A DNA stretch of 64,000 nt from Cheiracanthium punctorium (taxonomy: Eukaryota > Arthropoda > Arachnida > Araneae > Cheiracanthiidae): positions 558,001-622,000 of the forward strand of contig JAWZYV010012252.1 in NCBI GenBank assembly GCA_038373885.1, read 5' to 3'. The notes under the pieces were generated by a model, which did no database searches, had not been told where the DNA came from, and worked only from the letters and a program-made list of their open reading frames with translations. Made by a program: the position numbers and the translations under genes. Positions 47,292-59,069 of this stretch are shown in pieces. Each line of letters starts with the position of its first letter. Position 1 is the stretch's first letter.

Positions 47292-49574
47292 ATATAATAA
47301 AGCTTAAAATTAAGGTATGGAAATAGATTTATAGGTGCATATTTATCCCAAAATTCTTTCCGGATACGTGTGTGGGACACTGACCTTACGCTTCTGTATT
47401 ATAGTATTTCTATTCTCCCGTTCCCTCGAAGTGAACATGAAGAGACCCTTTGTTTGCAGAAAGAACAGATCACAGAGGCGCATTGCACGGCTTTCCTAGA
47501 CCGGTCACGGGGATGGAATTGCGCGCACATGACAAGCACTTAAAACTTACATTACACAAGTAACGTAAATGATACTGGTTGCATTCGTAAAGGTATTTGA
47601 CGTTTGCTAACTTTAAATATTCAAATTTAAATAGCGGGACAACATGGAAAAAAGCATTTCCTTTACTAAAGGATGACAAAAGCTAAACTAGGTAATTTAT
47701 GATCAATCCATATGAAGGCTCTAAAGAAAAAAGAAAAATCAATCTGTTTGAAAATTTAAAAAGAACTACCCTGCAAGTGGTTATGTTTAAAGTCGTGGAT
47801 ACATTAATATAATAATCTCCACCAATAGTTCGAATTATTGAATACAATTTCAGAGTACGCAGTAAACATGGTTAAGTTTATGGTAATGATAATATAGGCA
47901 TTTCGTTTTACGAAAACAACCATACATTATGTTACCTATAAAAAGTATACTGTCCATTAGAAAAGTGGCATCATAAAATTAAAACAAATAAGCGAAACAA
48001 TCGCATTAATACTCACAACTAAAATGAATGTGCAGTGAGAGAAATTAGTTATATTTCACAAATAATTATTAATATAAATTACATTATTGTCAGTTTTGTT
48101 AGAGTGAGTATGAAGTATAAATTATCCCATATATGCTCGCACATAAAGTAATATATAATAAAGCTTAAAATAAAGGTATGGAAATAGAGATAAAGGTGCA
48201 GATTTACCCCAAAATTCTTTCCGGATACGTGCGTGGGACACTCACCGTATGTTTCTCTATCACAGAATTTTTTACTTTCCCGCCCCCTCGAAGTCAACAT
48301 GAAGAAATGTTTTGTTTGGAGAAAGTACGGATCACCGAGGCGCATTACACTTCCATCTAACAGCTGCGTACTTGCTCAAATCAGCAGGGCACGGCTTTCC
48401 TAGACCATTTCGGCATATTTGAATAATGCGCATCTAATAGCATTTAAAAATTACATTTCAAAAGAAACGTAAATGTTTCTGATTGCATTCGGAAACGTAT
48501 TTCACGTTTGCTAAATTTAAATATTCAAATTTAAATAGCAAAATGACGTGGGAAAAAGCATTTCCTTTACTAACGGTTGACGAAAGCTAAAATAGATATT
48601 TTATGATCAACCTATATACATGCTCTAAGGAAAAAAGCAAAATCAATCTGTTTGAAAATTTGAAAAGAACTACCCTGCAAGTGGACACGTTTAAAGTCGT
48701 GGATACATTAATATAATATTCTCCACCAATAGTTCGAAATATTGTATACAATTTCAGAGTACGCAGTACTCTGAAATAGTACTCTGAAATTGTATACAAT
48801 ATTGTATACAATTGTATACCATGTTTAAGTTTATGGTAATGATAATATAGGCATTTCGTTTTACGAAAACAACGATACATTATGTTACCTATAAAAAGTA
48901 TATTGTCCATTCGAAAAGTAACATCAAAAAATTAAAATAAATAAGCGAAACAACCGCATTAATACTCACAACTAAAATTAATGTGCAGTGAGAGAAATTA
49001 GTTATATTTAACAAATAATTATTAAAGTAAATTATATTATTGTCAGTTTTGTTAGAGTGAGTATGTGGTATAAATTATCCCATATATGCTCCCACATGCA
49101 GTAATATATAATGAAGCCTAAAATAAAGGTATGGAAATAGAGGTAAAGGCGCAGATTTATCCCAAAATTCTTTCCAGATACGTGTGTGGGACACTGACCC
49201 TATGTTTCTGTACTACAGTATTTCTATTCTCCTGTCCCCCCGCATTCATTACGAAGAAGCGTTTTGATTGGAGAAAGTACGGATCAAAGAGGAGCATTAC
49301 ACTTCCACAGAACAGCCGCATACTTGCTCTTTTCAGCAGTGCACGGCTTTCCAAGACCACTAGAGCATATTTGAATATTGCACATCGACTAGCATTTAAA
49401 AGTTACATTTCAAAAGAAACGTAAATGTTACTGTTTGCATTCGGAAAGGTATTTGACGTTTGCAAAATTTAAATATTCAAATTTCAATAGCGGGATAATA
49501 TAGAAAAAAGCATTTCCTTTACTAACGGTTGACGAAAGCTAAAATAGATATTTTATGATCAACCTATATACATT

Positions 49575-52185
49575 AGGGTGGATCGAAAAAAAAATTTTTT
49601 TTTAAATCGTTATCTCCTGAGGTGTCAAAAGTTGTAAATTGATATAAATAAGACATGTGTAAAATTTTAATGTTCTACGACAACGTCTTGGGGTTGCGCA
49701 TCGAGCTTGAAATTTAGAATTTTTTGAAAAATACGACTTTTTTTTAAAAATCGACCAAAAAAATTCTTTTCGGAATTATTAGGCTCCCGAGGTTATAGGA
49801 GTTAAATATTGTTATGAATAAGACGTATGCAAAATCTGAAGGGGCTGTGACAATTTCTAGGAGTTGCACATCGAGCTTAAAATCTATAAATATCTGAAAA
49901 ATATGCGTTTATGACAAAAATATGTATAAAGCAAAAATTATATTTTTAATGAATCAGTCCCGTTGAAAAATAGTCGGTAACGTTCGAGCTCTTCTCTAGT
50001 ACAACCACAATCGTAACTACATTACCCAGGACACACCTCGTTGATTTGCATGCTATCAGAGTCCTGCCCGTGCCAGCCCAAGCATCCAATTATTGGAGCA
50101 TGCATTTTATGTCCAGTGTAATAATCTAGATCGTAAGAAACCATAATCTGATAGATCGATAGACAGCCAATTTCGGAGTGGCTGTTTGCTATCTTGGGAA
50201 GCTGGCAAATACGACATTGCAGAGATTTAGTTAGATTAGAGAACTGCGTTATTAGATTTCGGATGACTCATTTGTTCTTTCCGGAATTCAATAATTCGCC
50301 ACCACCGGCAATGCCTGTGAGCGTCCCAAGATCAATGGAATTCGTGTCAAACTTTCTTAAATTTCCAGTGAAATTCTTAAAATAAGATCGTGAAATATGG
50401 CCAAAGTATGTTGAACCAGCTTCCATTATCAGCGAGATATGTTCTTTGGGCCAAACACTTGTGTAATTTGCCGTCAACAAATATTTCAATGTATCTGGTT
50501 TTTTACTTCCTCCTATCAAAATACAATCCAAAGAAATTTTTAAATCCTTCTTCCGTTTGTTTCACTGTGAGTCATCTCCGCCTTCCTCTAACTTTATATG
50601 GGTCGAGAATCAGTTGAGAAGGTTTCTCTCCATCTGCATTCATTCCGCTTTCTAGATTGTGAAATAAAGTTGATGCCAGAGTTTCTGCTGCCTAGTCCGT
50701 AATAACTTTGTGTCGCAAACTTCTAAAAACACTGAGATTTTTATTGTAACTTGGTCATTTGTGAACGCATCTCCCAAAGTGGCGGTAGATAGGCATTCAG
50801 GGTTTTCTTCAGTCTTTCGCACTTCTCTTTCGTTATTTTCACTTTCAAAATCAATGACTAAAGTTAGAGACTGGATATTGGAACTTTCACGTCTTTCTCA
50901 ACCAATCTCGAAATTTCGCTTTCCAACCTTTCAACTTTTCTCTCGTTCTCCATAACTTTTCTTCTTTACAATTCCATCGATTGTCACATATCTAGATCCC
51001 CTCTGGTCTGCTAATGACTCCCGTTCTGTGTGAGGTATGTCAGGCTCTGACCCACACCTGCTCCGGAAAAAGTCAGTACATTTGCAAGTGCGATATTCAA
51101 TAGCTGGGTAAGGGAGAGCTTTTCAAATTTTCTTCATAAACAATTCCTTATGTCCGTCTCTAACGTACGATTTATTTAGCTGCTGAACTTGCTCATGACT
51201 TTTTCTAACTATCTCTTCAATTCTTTGGATTGACACAGTAAGGATATTGGCCTTGATCCAAATTTCATGTATTTTGATCGCCATAACTAAGGTTACTTCT
51301 CCTTCCGGTGGTTCATGCCCTTTATTAAGAAAATTTTCTTCGTAAGTAAAAAATAGTAATATAGAAGTAGGAGTATGTCTTCTCGGATTGGTAACTTGGT
51401 ACAAGTTAATTCTTTCGATATTCCCAGCTTTTCTAAGAACACCAAATTTTGTTCCATGTCCTGTTGCAGACAGTTTGACAGTTTCACTCTATTCAGAATC
51501 CTAGCAGTGCAAGGCAACCACAGTTTAGCTTTTTTGTGAGAAAACTGAAAGAACCATCTATCTGAAACGTGAGACTAAATGCCTGTTTCAACGAAATATC
51601 TCGTGCCTGGTTTAACCGAACGCATGTGCTGTGCATTGCCATCACTCGCAGGCAAACCGGCGCTAGTTGTCTAGAGCACAGCTTGCGTACTGCGCCCAAG
51701 ACGAAACAACCGCATAACGTGTGCATTGTATCAAACTGTTCATAAACCTATTTTTTGTGATTTACTGAGTTTCTCTAAATATGTTTTAACATATAAAAGA
51801 ACCAAATTATTTTTATCAAATAAAGTTTGCTTTCTACATAATTTTTTCAAAAAACACTTAATTTTCAGATATTTATAGATTTCAAGCTCGATATGCAATC
51901 CCTAGAAATTGTCGTAGCCCCTCCAGATTTTGCATATGTTATATTCATAACAATATAAAACTCCTAAAACCTCGGGAGCCTAATAATTAGGAAAAGAATT
52001 TTTTTGGTAGATTTTTTAAAAAAGTCATATTTTTCAAAAATTTCTAAATTTCAAGCTCGATGCGCAACCTCAAGACGTTGTCGTAGAACATTCAAATTTT
52101 ACACACGTCTTATTCATATCAATATACAACTTTTGAGACCTCAGGAGATAAAGATTTCAAAAAAAATTTTTTTTCGATCCACCCT
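49575..52185. mobile_element. 2.6-kb element F with arms of about 330 bp, inside a satellite unit
   Basis: Termini AGGGTGGATCGAAAAAA (49575) and TTTTTTCGATCCACCCT (52185) are inverse. The arms extend to about 49906 and 51866. Host flanks TATATACATT and GATATACACT suggest an 8-10 bp duplication (8 of 10 match). Sister monomers have CTATATACATGCTCTAA uninterrupted. Each arm holds two related sub-repeats about 170 bp apart (TCGAGCTT near 49701 and 49871; TTCAAGCTCGAT near 51881 and 52050). The interior encodes a decayed protein on the minus strand. Long arms and a 9-bp-class duplication would fit a Mutator-like element, but I cannot assign a superfamily. Confidence 0.85.
50268..51726 (-). pseudogene. 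Decayed coding region of element F, transposase-like, unclassified
   Basis: Minus-strand frames follow one another: 51726-51493, 51517-51293 (ARILNRVKLSNCLQQDMEQN), 51404-51123 (VAIKIHEIW-type motif, as MAIKIHEIWIKANILTVSIQ, then RIEEIVRKSHEQVQQL), a cysteine-rich piece near 51090 (EYRTCKCTDF), and 50531-50268. The last reads EHISLIMEAGSTYFGHIS. I recall this order from a multi-copy, uncharacterised arthropod protein family whose later part has a G-C-D-G-T-containing, RNase H-like region. That later part is absent here and the frames are broken by shifts and stops. Location inside long inverted repeats argues the family is transposon-encoded. Confidence 0.55.
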
Positions 52186-52637
52186 GATATACACTCTCTA
52201 AAGAAAAAAGTGAAATCAATCTGTTTGAAAATTTGAAAAGAACTACCCTGCAAGTGGACATGTTTAAAGTCGAGGATACAATAATATAATAATATCCATC
52301 AATAGTTCGAATTATTGAATACAATTTCAGAGTACGCAGTAAACATAGATAAGTTTATCGTAATGATAATAGGAGCATTTCGTTTTACGAAAACAACTAT
52401 ACATTATGTTACCTATAAAAAGTATATTGTCCAATCGAAAAGTACCATAATAAAATTAAAATAAATGAGCGAAACAACCGCATTAATACTCACAACTAAA
52501 ATTAATGTGCACTGAGAGAAATTATTTATATTTTACAAATAATTATTAAAATAAATTAGATTATTGTCACTTTTGTTAGAGTGTGTATGAAGTATATATT
52601 ATCCCATATATGCTCACAGATGCAGTAATATATACTC

Positions 52638-52903
52638 GCTCATACCGAACGAGCGAAATTCGGACCGATTTTTGGCCCAGTTTTCAAAAGTATGCTTCTC
52701 CTTAAGACGCGTTTTTCGATCACAATAGCGGAGCGTAATACAACAATAAGCGAGTAGGGGAATTCTCGGGAAAAAAACGAAGTGAAGAGGGGAATTCTCA
52801 GGAAAAGACTACTTCAAGAGCACTTTTGCTGAAATATCGGTAGGTTTCCATTGAAACGGATCGATCCGCAATGTATCGTTTTTTTCGATCTTTGGCTTCA
52901 AGC
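52638..52903. mobile_element. MITE family E, copy E4
   Basis: 266 bp, left end slightly mutated (GCTCATACCG for GCTTAAACC). Same monomer position as E3; the surrounding unit resembles that of E3. Confidence 0.85.
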
Positions 52904-54741
52904 ATATAATAAAGCTTAAAATGAAGGTATGGAAATAGATTTATAGGTGCATATTTATCCCAAAATTCTTTTCGGATACGTGTGTGGGACACTGAAATTA
53001 CGCTTCTGTATTATAGTATTTTTATTCTCCCGTTCCCTCGAAGTGAACATGAAGAGACCCTTTGTTTGCAGAAAGAACAGATCACAGAGGCGCATTGCAC
53101 TTTCTACTAACAGCCGCGTACTTGCTCTTACCAGCAGAGCACGGCTTTCCTAGACCGGTCCACGGGGATGGAATTGCGCGCACATTACAAGCACTTAAAA
53201 CTTACATTTCAAAAGTAACGTAAATGATACTGGCTGCATTTGTAAAGGTATTTGACATTTGCTAACTTTAAATATTGAAATTTAAATAGCGGGGAAACAT
53301 GGAAAAAATATTTCTTTTACTATAGGATGACGAAAGCTAAAATAGATATTTTATGTTAAACCTATATTCATGCTCTAAAGAAAAAATCAAAATCAATATA
53401 TTTCAAATTTTGAAAAGAACTACCCTGCAAGTGGAAATGTTTTAAGTCGTGGATACATTAATATAATAATCTCCACCAATAGTTCGAATTATTGTATACA
53501 ATTTCAGAGTACGCAGTAAACATGGTTAAGTTTATGGTAATGATAATATAGGCATTTCGTTTTACAAAAACAACCATACATTATGTTACCTATAAAAAGT
53601 ATACTGTCCATTAGAAAAGTAGCATCATAAAATTAAAACAAATAAGCGAAACAATCGCATTAATACTCACAACTAAAATGAATGTGCAGTGACAAAAATT
53701 AGTTATATTTTACAAATAATTATTAAAATAAATTACATTATTGTCAGTTTTGTTAGAGTGAGTATGAAGTATAAATTATCCCATATATGCTCGCACATAA
53801 AGTAATATATAATAAAGCTTAAAATAAAGGTATGGAAATAGAGATAAAGGTGCAGATTTATCCCAAAATTCTTTCCGGATACGTGCGTGGGACACTCACC
53901 GTATGTTTCTCTATCACAGTATTTCTACTCTCCCGCCCCCTCGAAGTCAACATGAAGAAATGTTTTGTTTGGAGAAAGTACGGATCACCATGGCGCATTA
54001 CACTTCCACCTAACAGCTGCATACTTGCTCAAATCAGCAGCGCACGGATTTCCTAGACAATTTCGGCATATTTGAATAATGCGTATCAAACAGCATTTAA
54101 AAATTACATTTCTAAAGAAACGTAAATGTTACTGGTTGCATTCGGAAACGTATTTCACGTTTGCTAAATTTAAATATTCAAATTTAAATAGCAAAATGAC
54201 GTGGAAAACAGCATTTCCTTTACTAACGGTTGACGAAAGCTAAAATAGATATTTTATGATCACCCTATATACATGCTCTAAGGAAAAAAGCAAAATCAAT
54301 CTGTTCGAAAATTTGAAAGAACAACCCTGCAAGTGGACTCGTTTAAAGTCGTGGATACATTAATATAATAAACTCCAATAGTTCGTATAAACTCCAAAAC
54401 CAGCAATAGTTCGAATTATTGAATACAATTTCAGACTACGCAGTAAACATAGTTAAGTTTATGGTAATGATAATTTCAGCATTTCGTTTTACGAAAACAA
54501 CTATACATTATGTTACCTATAAAAAGTATATTCTCCAATCGAAAAGTAACATCATAAAATTAAAATAAATAAGCGAAACAACCGCATTAATACTCACAAC
54601 TACAATTAATGTGCAGTGAGAGAAATTAGTTATATTTTACAAATAATTATTAAAATAAATTAGATTATTGTCACTTTTGTTAGAGTGTGTATGAAGTATA
54701 TATTATCCCATATATGCTCACAGATGCAGTAATATATACTC

Positions 54742-55007
54742 GCTTAAACCGAACGAGCGAAATTCGGACCGATTTTTAGCCCAGTTATCAAAAGTATGCT
54801 TCTCCTTAAGACGCGTTTTTCGATCACAATAGCGGAGCGTAATACGACAATAAGCGAGTAGGGGAATTCTCGGGAAAAAAACGAAGTGAAGAGGGGAATT
54901 CTCAGGAAAAGACTACTTCAAGAGCACTTTTGCTGAAATACCGGTAGGTTTCCATGGAAACGGATCGCTCCGCAATGTATCATTTTTTTCGATCTTTGGC
55001 TTTAAGC
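54742..55007. mobile_element. MITE family E, copy E5
   Basis: 266 bp, nearly identical to E3 and E4 and at the same monomer position. Confidence 0.87.
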
Positions 55008-56755
55008 ATATAATAAAGCTTAAAATTAAGGTATGGAAATAGATTTATAGGTGCATATTTATCCCAAAATTCTTTCCAGTTACTTGTGTGGGACACTGAC
55101 CCTATGTTTCTGTACTACAGCATTTCTATTCTCCTGTCCCCTCGAATTCATTAGGAAGAAACGTTTCGATTGGAGAATGTACGGATCACCGAGGCGCATT
55201 ACACTTCCACCGAACAGCCGCGTACTCGCTCTTATCAGCAGTCCACGGCTTTCCAAGACCACTAGAGCATATTTGAATACCGCACATCGACTAGCATTTA
55301 AAAGTTACATTTCAAAAGAAACGTAAATGTTAGTGGTTGCATTCGGAAAGGTATCTGACGTTTGCTAAATTTAAATATTCAAATTTCAATAGCGGGATAA
55401 TATGGAACAAAGCATTTCCTTTACTAACGGTTGACGAAAGCTAAAATAGATATTTTATGATCGACCTATATGAAGGCTCTAAAGAAAAAAGCGAAATCAA
55501 TCTGTTTTAAAATTTGAAAAGAGCTACCCTTCAAGTGGACATGTTTGAATTCGTGGATACATTAATATAATAATCTCCACCAATAGTTCGAATAATTGAA
55601 TACAATTTCAGAGTACGCAGTAAAGATAGTTAAGTTTCTGGTAATGATAATTTTAGCATTTCGTTTTACGAAAACATCTATACATTATGTTACCTATAAA
55701 ACGTATATTGTCCATTCGAAAAGCAACATCATAAAATTAAAATAAATAAGTGAAACAACCGCATTAATACTCACAACTAAAATTAATGTGCAGTGAGAGA
55801 AATTAGTTATATTTTGCAAATAATTATTAAAATAAATTACATATATGTCAGTTTTGTTAGAGTGAGTATGACGTATGAATTATCCCATATGTGCTCGCAC
55901 ATGCAGTAATATATAATAAAGCCTAAAATAAAGGTATGGAAATAGAGGTAAAGGTGCAGATTTCTCCCAAAATTCTTTCCGGATACGTGTGTGGGACACG
56001 ACCGTAGGTTTCTCTATTACAGTACTTCTATTATCCTGTCCCCTCGAAGTCAACATGAAGAAACGTTTTGTTTGAAGAAATAACGGATCACCGAGGCGCA
56101 TTACACTTCCACCTAACAGCGGCGTACTTGCTCTTATCAGCAGCGCACGGCCTATCTAGATCATTGCGGCATATTTGAATATTCCGTAACTTCAACCATT
56201 TAAAAGTTACATTTCAAAAGAAACGCAAATGTTACTGGTTGCATTCGGAAAGGTATTTGACGTTTGTTAACTTTAAATATCCAAGTTTAAATAGCGGGAT
56301 AACATGGAAAAAAGTTATTCCTTTACTAAAGGATGAAAAAGGAAGCTAAAATAGATATTTTATGATCAACCAATATGTAGGATCTAAATCAAAAAGCAAA
56401 ATCAATCTGTTTGAAAATTTGAAAAGAACTACCCTGCATCATCGAGACGCATTACACTTCCACCTAACAGCCGAGTACTTGCTCTTATCAGCAGAGCACG
56501 GCTTTCTTATACCGGTCTACGGGAATGGCATTGCGCGCACATTACAAGAACTTAAAACTTACATTTCAAAAGTAACGTAAATGTTTCTGGCTGCATTTCT
56601 AAATGTATTTGTTTTTTGCTAACTTTAAATATTCAAATTTAAATAGCGGGAGAACACGGAAAAACATTTCCTTTACTATCGGATGACGAAAGCTAAAATA
56701 GATATTTTACAATTAACCTCTATATGGACTAAGGAAAAAAAGCAAAATCAATATG

Positions 56756-56917
56756 CATAGCTTCTAACCTTCCCGATTTCTTCGGGAGATTTCTCACCAC
56801 AATTTTTAAACACTTTTATTTTCCATTAAATTTTTGGCGTTATTTTAAGCATGAATTGCTAGGTAAAAATTTGTTGTGGGAAATCTCTTTAAGCATTCGG
56901 AAAGGTTGGCAGCTATG
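56756..56917. mobile_element. MITE family B, copy B8, in a satellite unit
   Basis: A 162-bp foldback, ends CATAGCTTCTAACCTTCC and GGAAAGGTTGGCAGCTATG, with perfect 6-bp repeats AATATG at 56750-56755 and 56918-56923. Sister monomers read through this point. Unlike E it is present in one monomer only, so it arrived after amplification. Confidence 0.92.
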
Positions 56918-59069
56918 AATATGTTTCAAAATTTGATAAGAACTATCTTGCAAGTGGGCATGTTTTAAGTCGTGGATACATTAATATAATAATCTCCACC
57001 AATAGTTCGAATTATTGAATACAATTGCAGAGTACGCAGTAAACATACTTGTTTATGGTAATGATAATATAGGCTTTTTGTTTTACAAAAACAACTGTAC
57101 ATTATGTACCTATAAAAAGTATATTGTCCATTCGAAAAGTAACATCATAAAATTAAGCTAATAAGCGAAACATTCGCATTTATACTCACAACTAAAATTA
57201 ATGTGCCGTGAGAGAAATTAGTTAAATTTTACAAATAATTATTAAAATAAATTACATTGTTGCGAGTTTTGTTAGAGTGGGTATGAAGTATATATTATCC
57301 CATCTATGCTGTCACATTCAGTAATATATAATAAAGCCTAAAATAAAGGTCTGGAAATAGAGGTATAGGTGGATATTTATCCCAAAATTCTTTCCGGCTA
57401 CTTGTGTGGAACACTGACTGCATGTTTCTGTATTAGAGAATTTCTAATCTCCCGTCCCCTTGAAGTGAACACGAAGGGACATTTTGTTTGGAGAAAGGAT
57501 AGATCACAGATGCGAACTTCACTTTCGACCAACAGCCGCGTACTTGGCCCTATCAGAAGTGAACAACATTCCCAGAACTTTATGCTTTGTGATTTAGAGT
57601 AGACGCATTACAAGCACTTAAAACATACATTTCAAAAGAAACGTAAATGTTACTCGTTGCAATCGGAAAGGTATTTGAAGTTTACTAACTTTAAATAATA
57701 AAATTAAAATAGCGGGGGTTGGCTGGCATAAAAAAAACCTTCCCTTCACTAACGGATGACGAAAGATAAAATAGATATTTTATGATCTCCCTATATGCGT
57801 GTTTTAAAGAGAAAAGCAATATCAACATGCTCCAAAATTTGAAAAGAACTACCGTACAAGCAAAGAAGTTCTATGTCATGGGCGTAATAATCCAATAATC
57901 TCCATAAGTAGTTGGAAATTTGAGTACACAGTAAACATTGTTAAGTTTATGGTAATGATAAAAGCAGCATTTCGTCTGACGAAAAAAACTATACATTATG
58001 TTACCTATAAAAAGTATATTGTACATTCAAAAAGTGTCACCATAAAAGTAAAATAAATAAGGGAAAGAACCGCATTAGCACTCAGAACGAAAGTTAATGT
58101 GCAGTGAGAGAAATTATTTATGTTTTTAAAATAATTATTAAATTAAATTACAATATTTTCAATTTTGTTAGACTGAATATGGAGTGTATAGTATCTCATG
58201 TATGATTGCACATGCATTAACATCTAATAAATGTATACATTATTTTACTAATAAAAAGAATATTGCCCATGCAAAAATCATGGAAAAGCACCAAAATTTT
58301 AATTAAAATACATATGTAACTCATTAACATTACTGCTCTTAAAATTTAATGTTCAATGAGCGAAATTAGTTATATATTATATTGTTTGCAATATTATAAA
58401 ACTGAATATGATTTTTATTTTATCCCGTGCATGCAGGCACACGCATTAACTAATATCAAAGCCTAAATATTCAAAATTTAGAAGTACGGTATAGATAAAT
58501 AAATATTTGATATATTGAAATAATACGTTATTATGAACTTATAAGCACTTTGTTACTTCCTCAGTATGAAAAGCTTGAAGTGCTGAGTCTTATTATCTAC
58601 TTTGAAAGTACTATATTGGATGTATTTGAATCATTTTGGAAACATTTCGATTGCCTATTCCATACTGCACAAAAAAGAAGGTTCAAGGTTTAAATGAGAT
58701 TTTCTTGTACTTGTGATAAATAAATATAAAGCACTTGCTTTAAAATTATGTAAATTTTGTTTCAGTCTCTGATATCAGAACTACTTTGGCTTCTCAACTT
58801 ACCTTGAATAAAATTTTAACTAGCTGGATTAATTCTGATTGTCCAGTAATCTCTTAAATGGGAAATTAAAGAAATATTCCCATTGTTATAAAAATGCTTA
58901 CGAGTGTTTTAGTAGTGGTTAAATTTTAAAAATTGGTACAATATCAAGTAAGAGCTTAAGCACTCAAATTAAATTCCGTTTTTTGTGCTGGTGATATCAG
59001 TAGGCGGTTCTCAACTAAAGAAATACTTGTCCAGAAATCCGAAAACTATTCTAACAAAGCATTGTTTTA

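Larger units (their letters stand above)
37190..58480. repeat. Tandem satellite array, basic monomer about 0.9 kb
   Basis: The marker ACTGGTTGCATTCG (or close variant) recurs near 37796, 39081, 39995, 45248, 46437, 47572, 48476, 49428, 53226, 54128, 55328, 56230 and 57650. Short monomers are about 0.90-0.95 kb. Monomers of 1.13-1.20 kb carry the E-type MITE. Each monomer keeps the order: GGATGACGAAAGCTAAAATA, CCCTGCAAGTGGACATG, TAGTTCGAATTATTGAATAC, GTTACCTATAAAAAGTATAT, GCGAAACAACCGCATTAA, TTTTGTTAGAGTGAGTATGA, ATCCCAAAATTCTTTCCGG, AACAGCCGCGTACTTGCTC. The edges are degenerate, and some units are truncated (37796-38264, 56230-56584). No gene is evident inside. Confidence 0.95.

Noticed and set aside
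37190..58480. CRISPR-like array
   Set aside because: Repeats are about 0.9 kb with no short repeat-spacer alternation, in a eukaryotic context.
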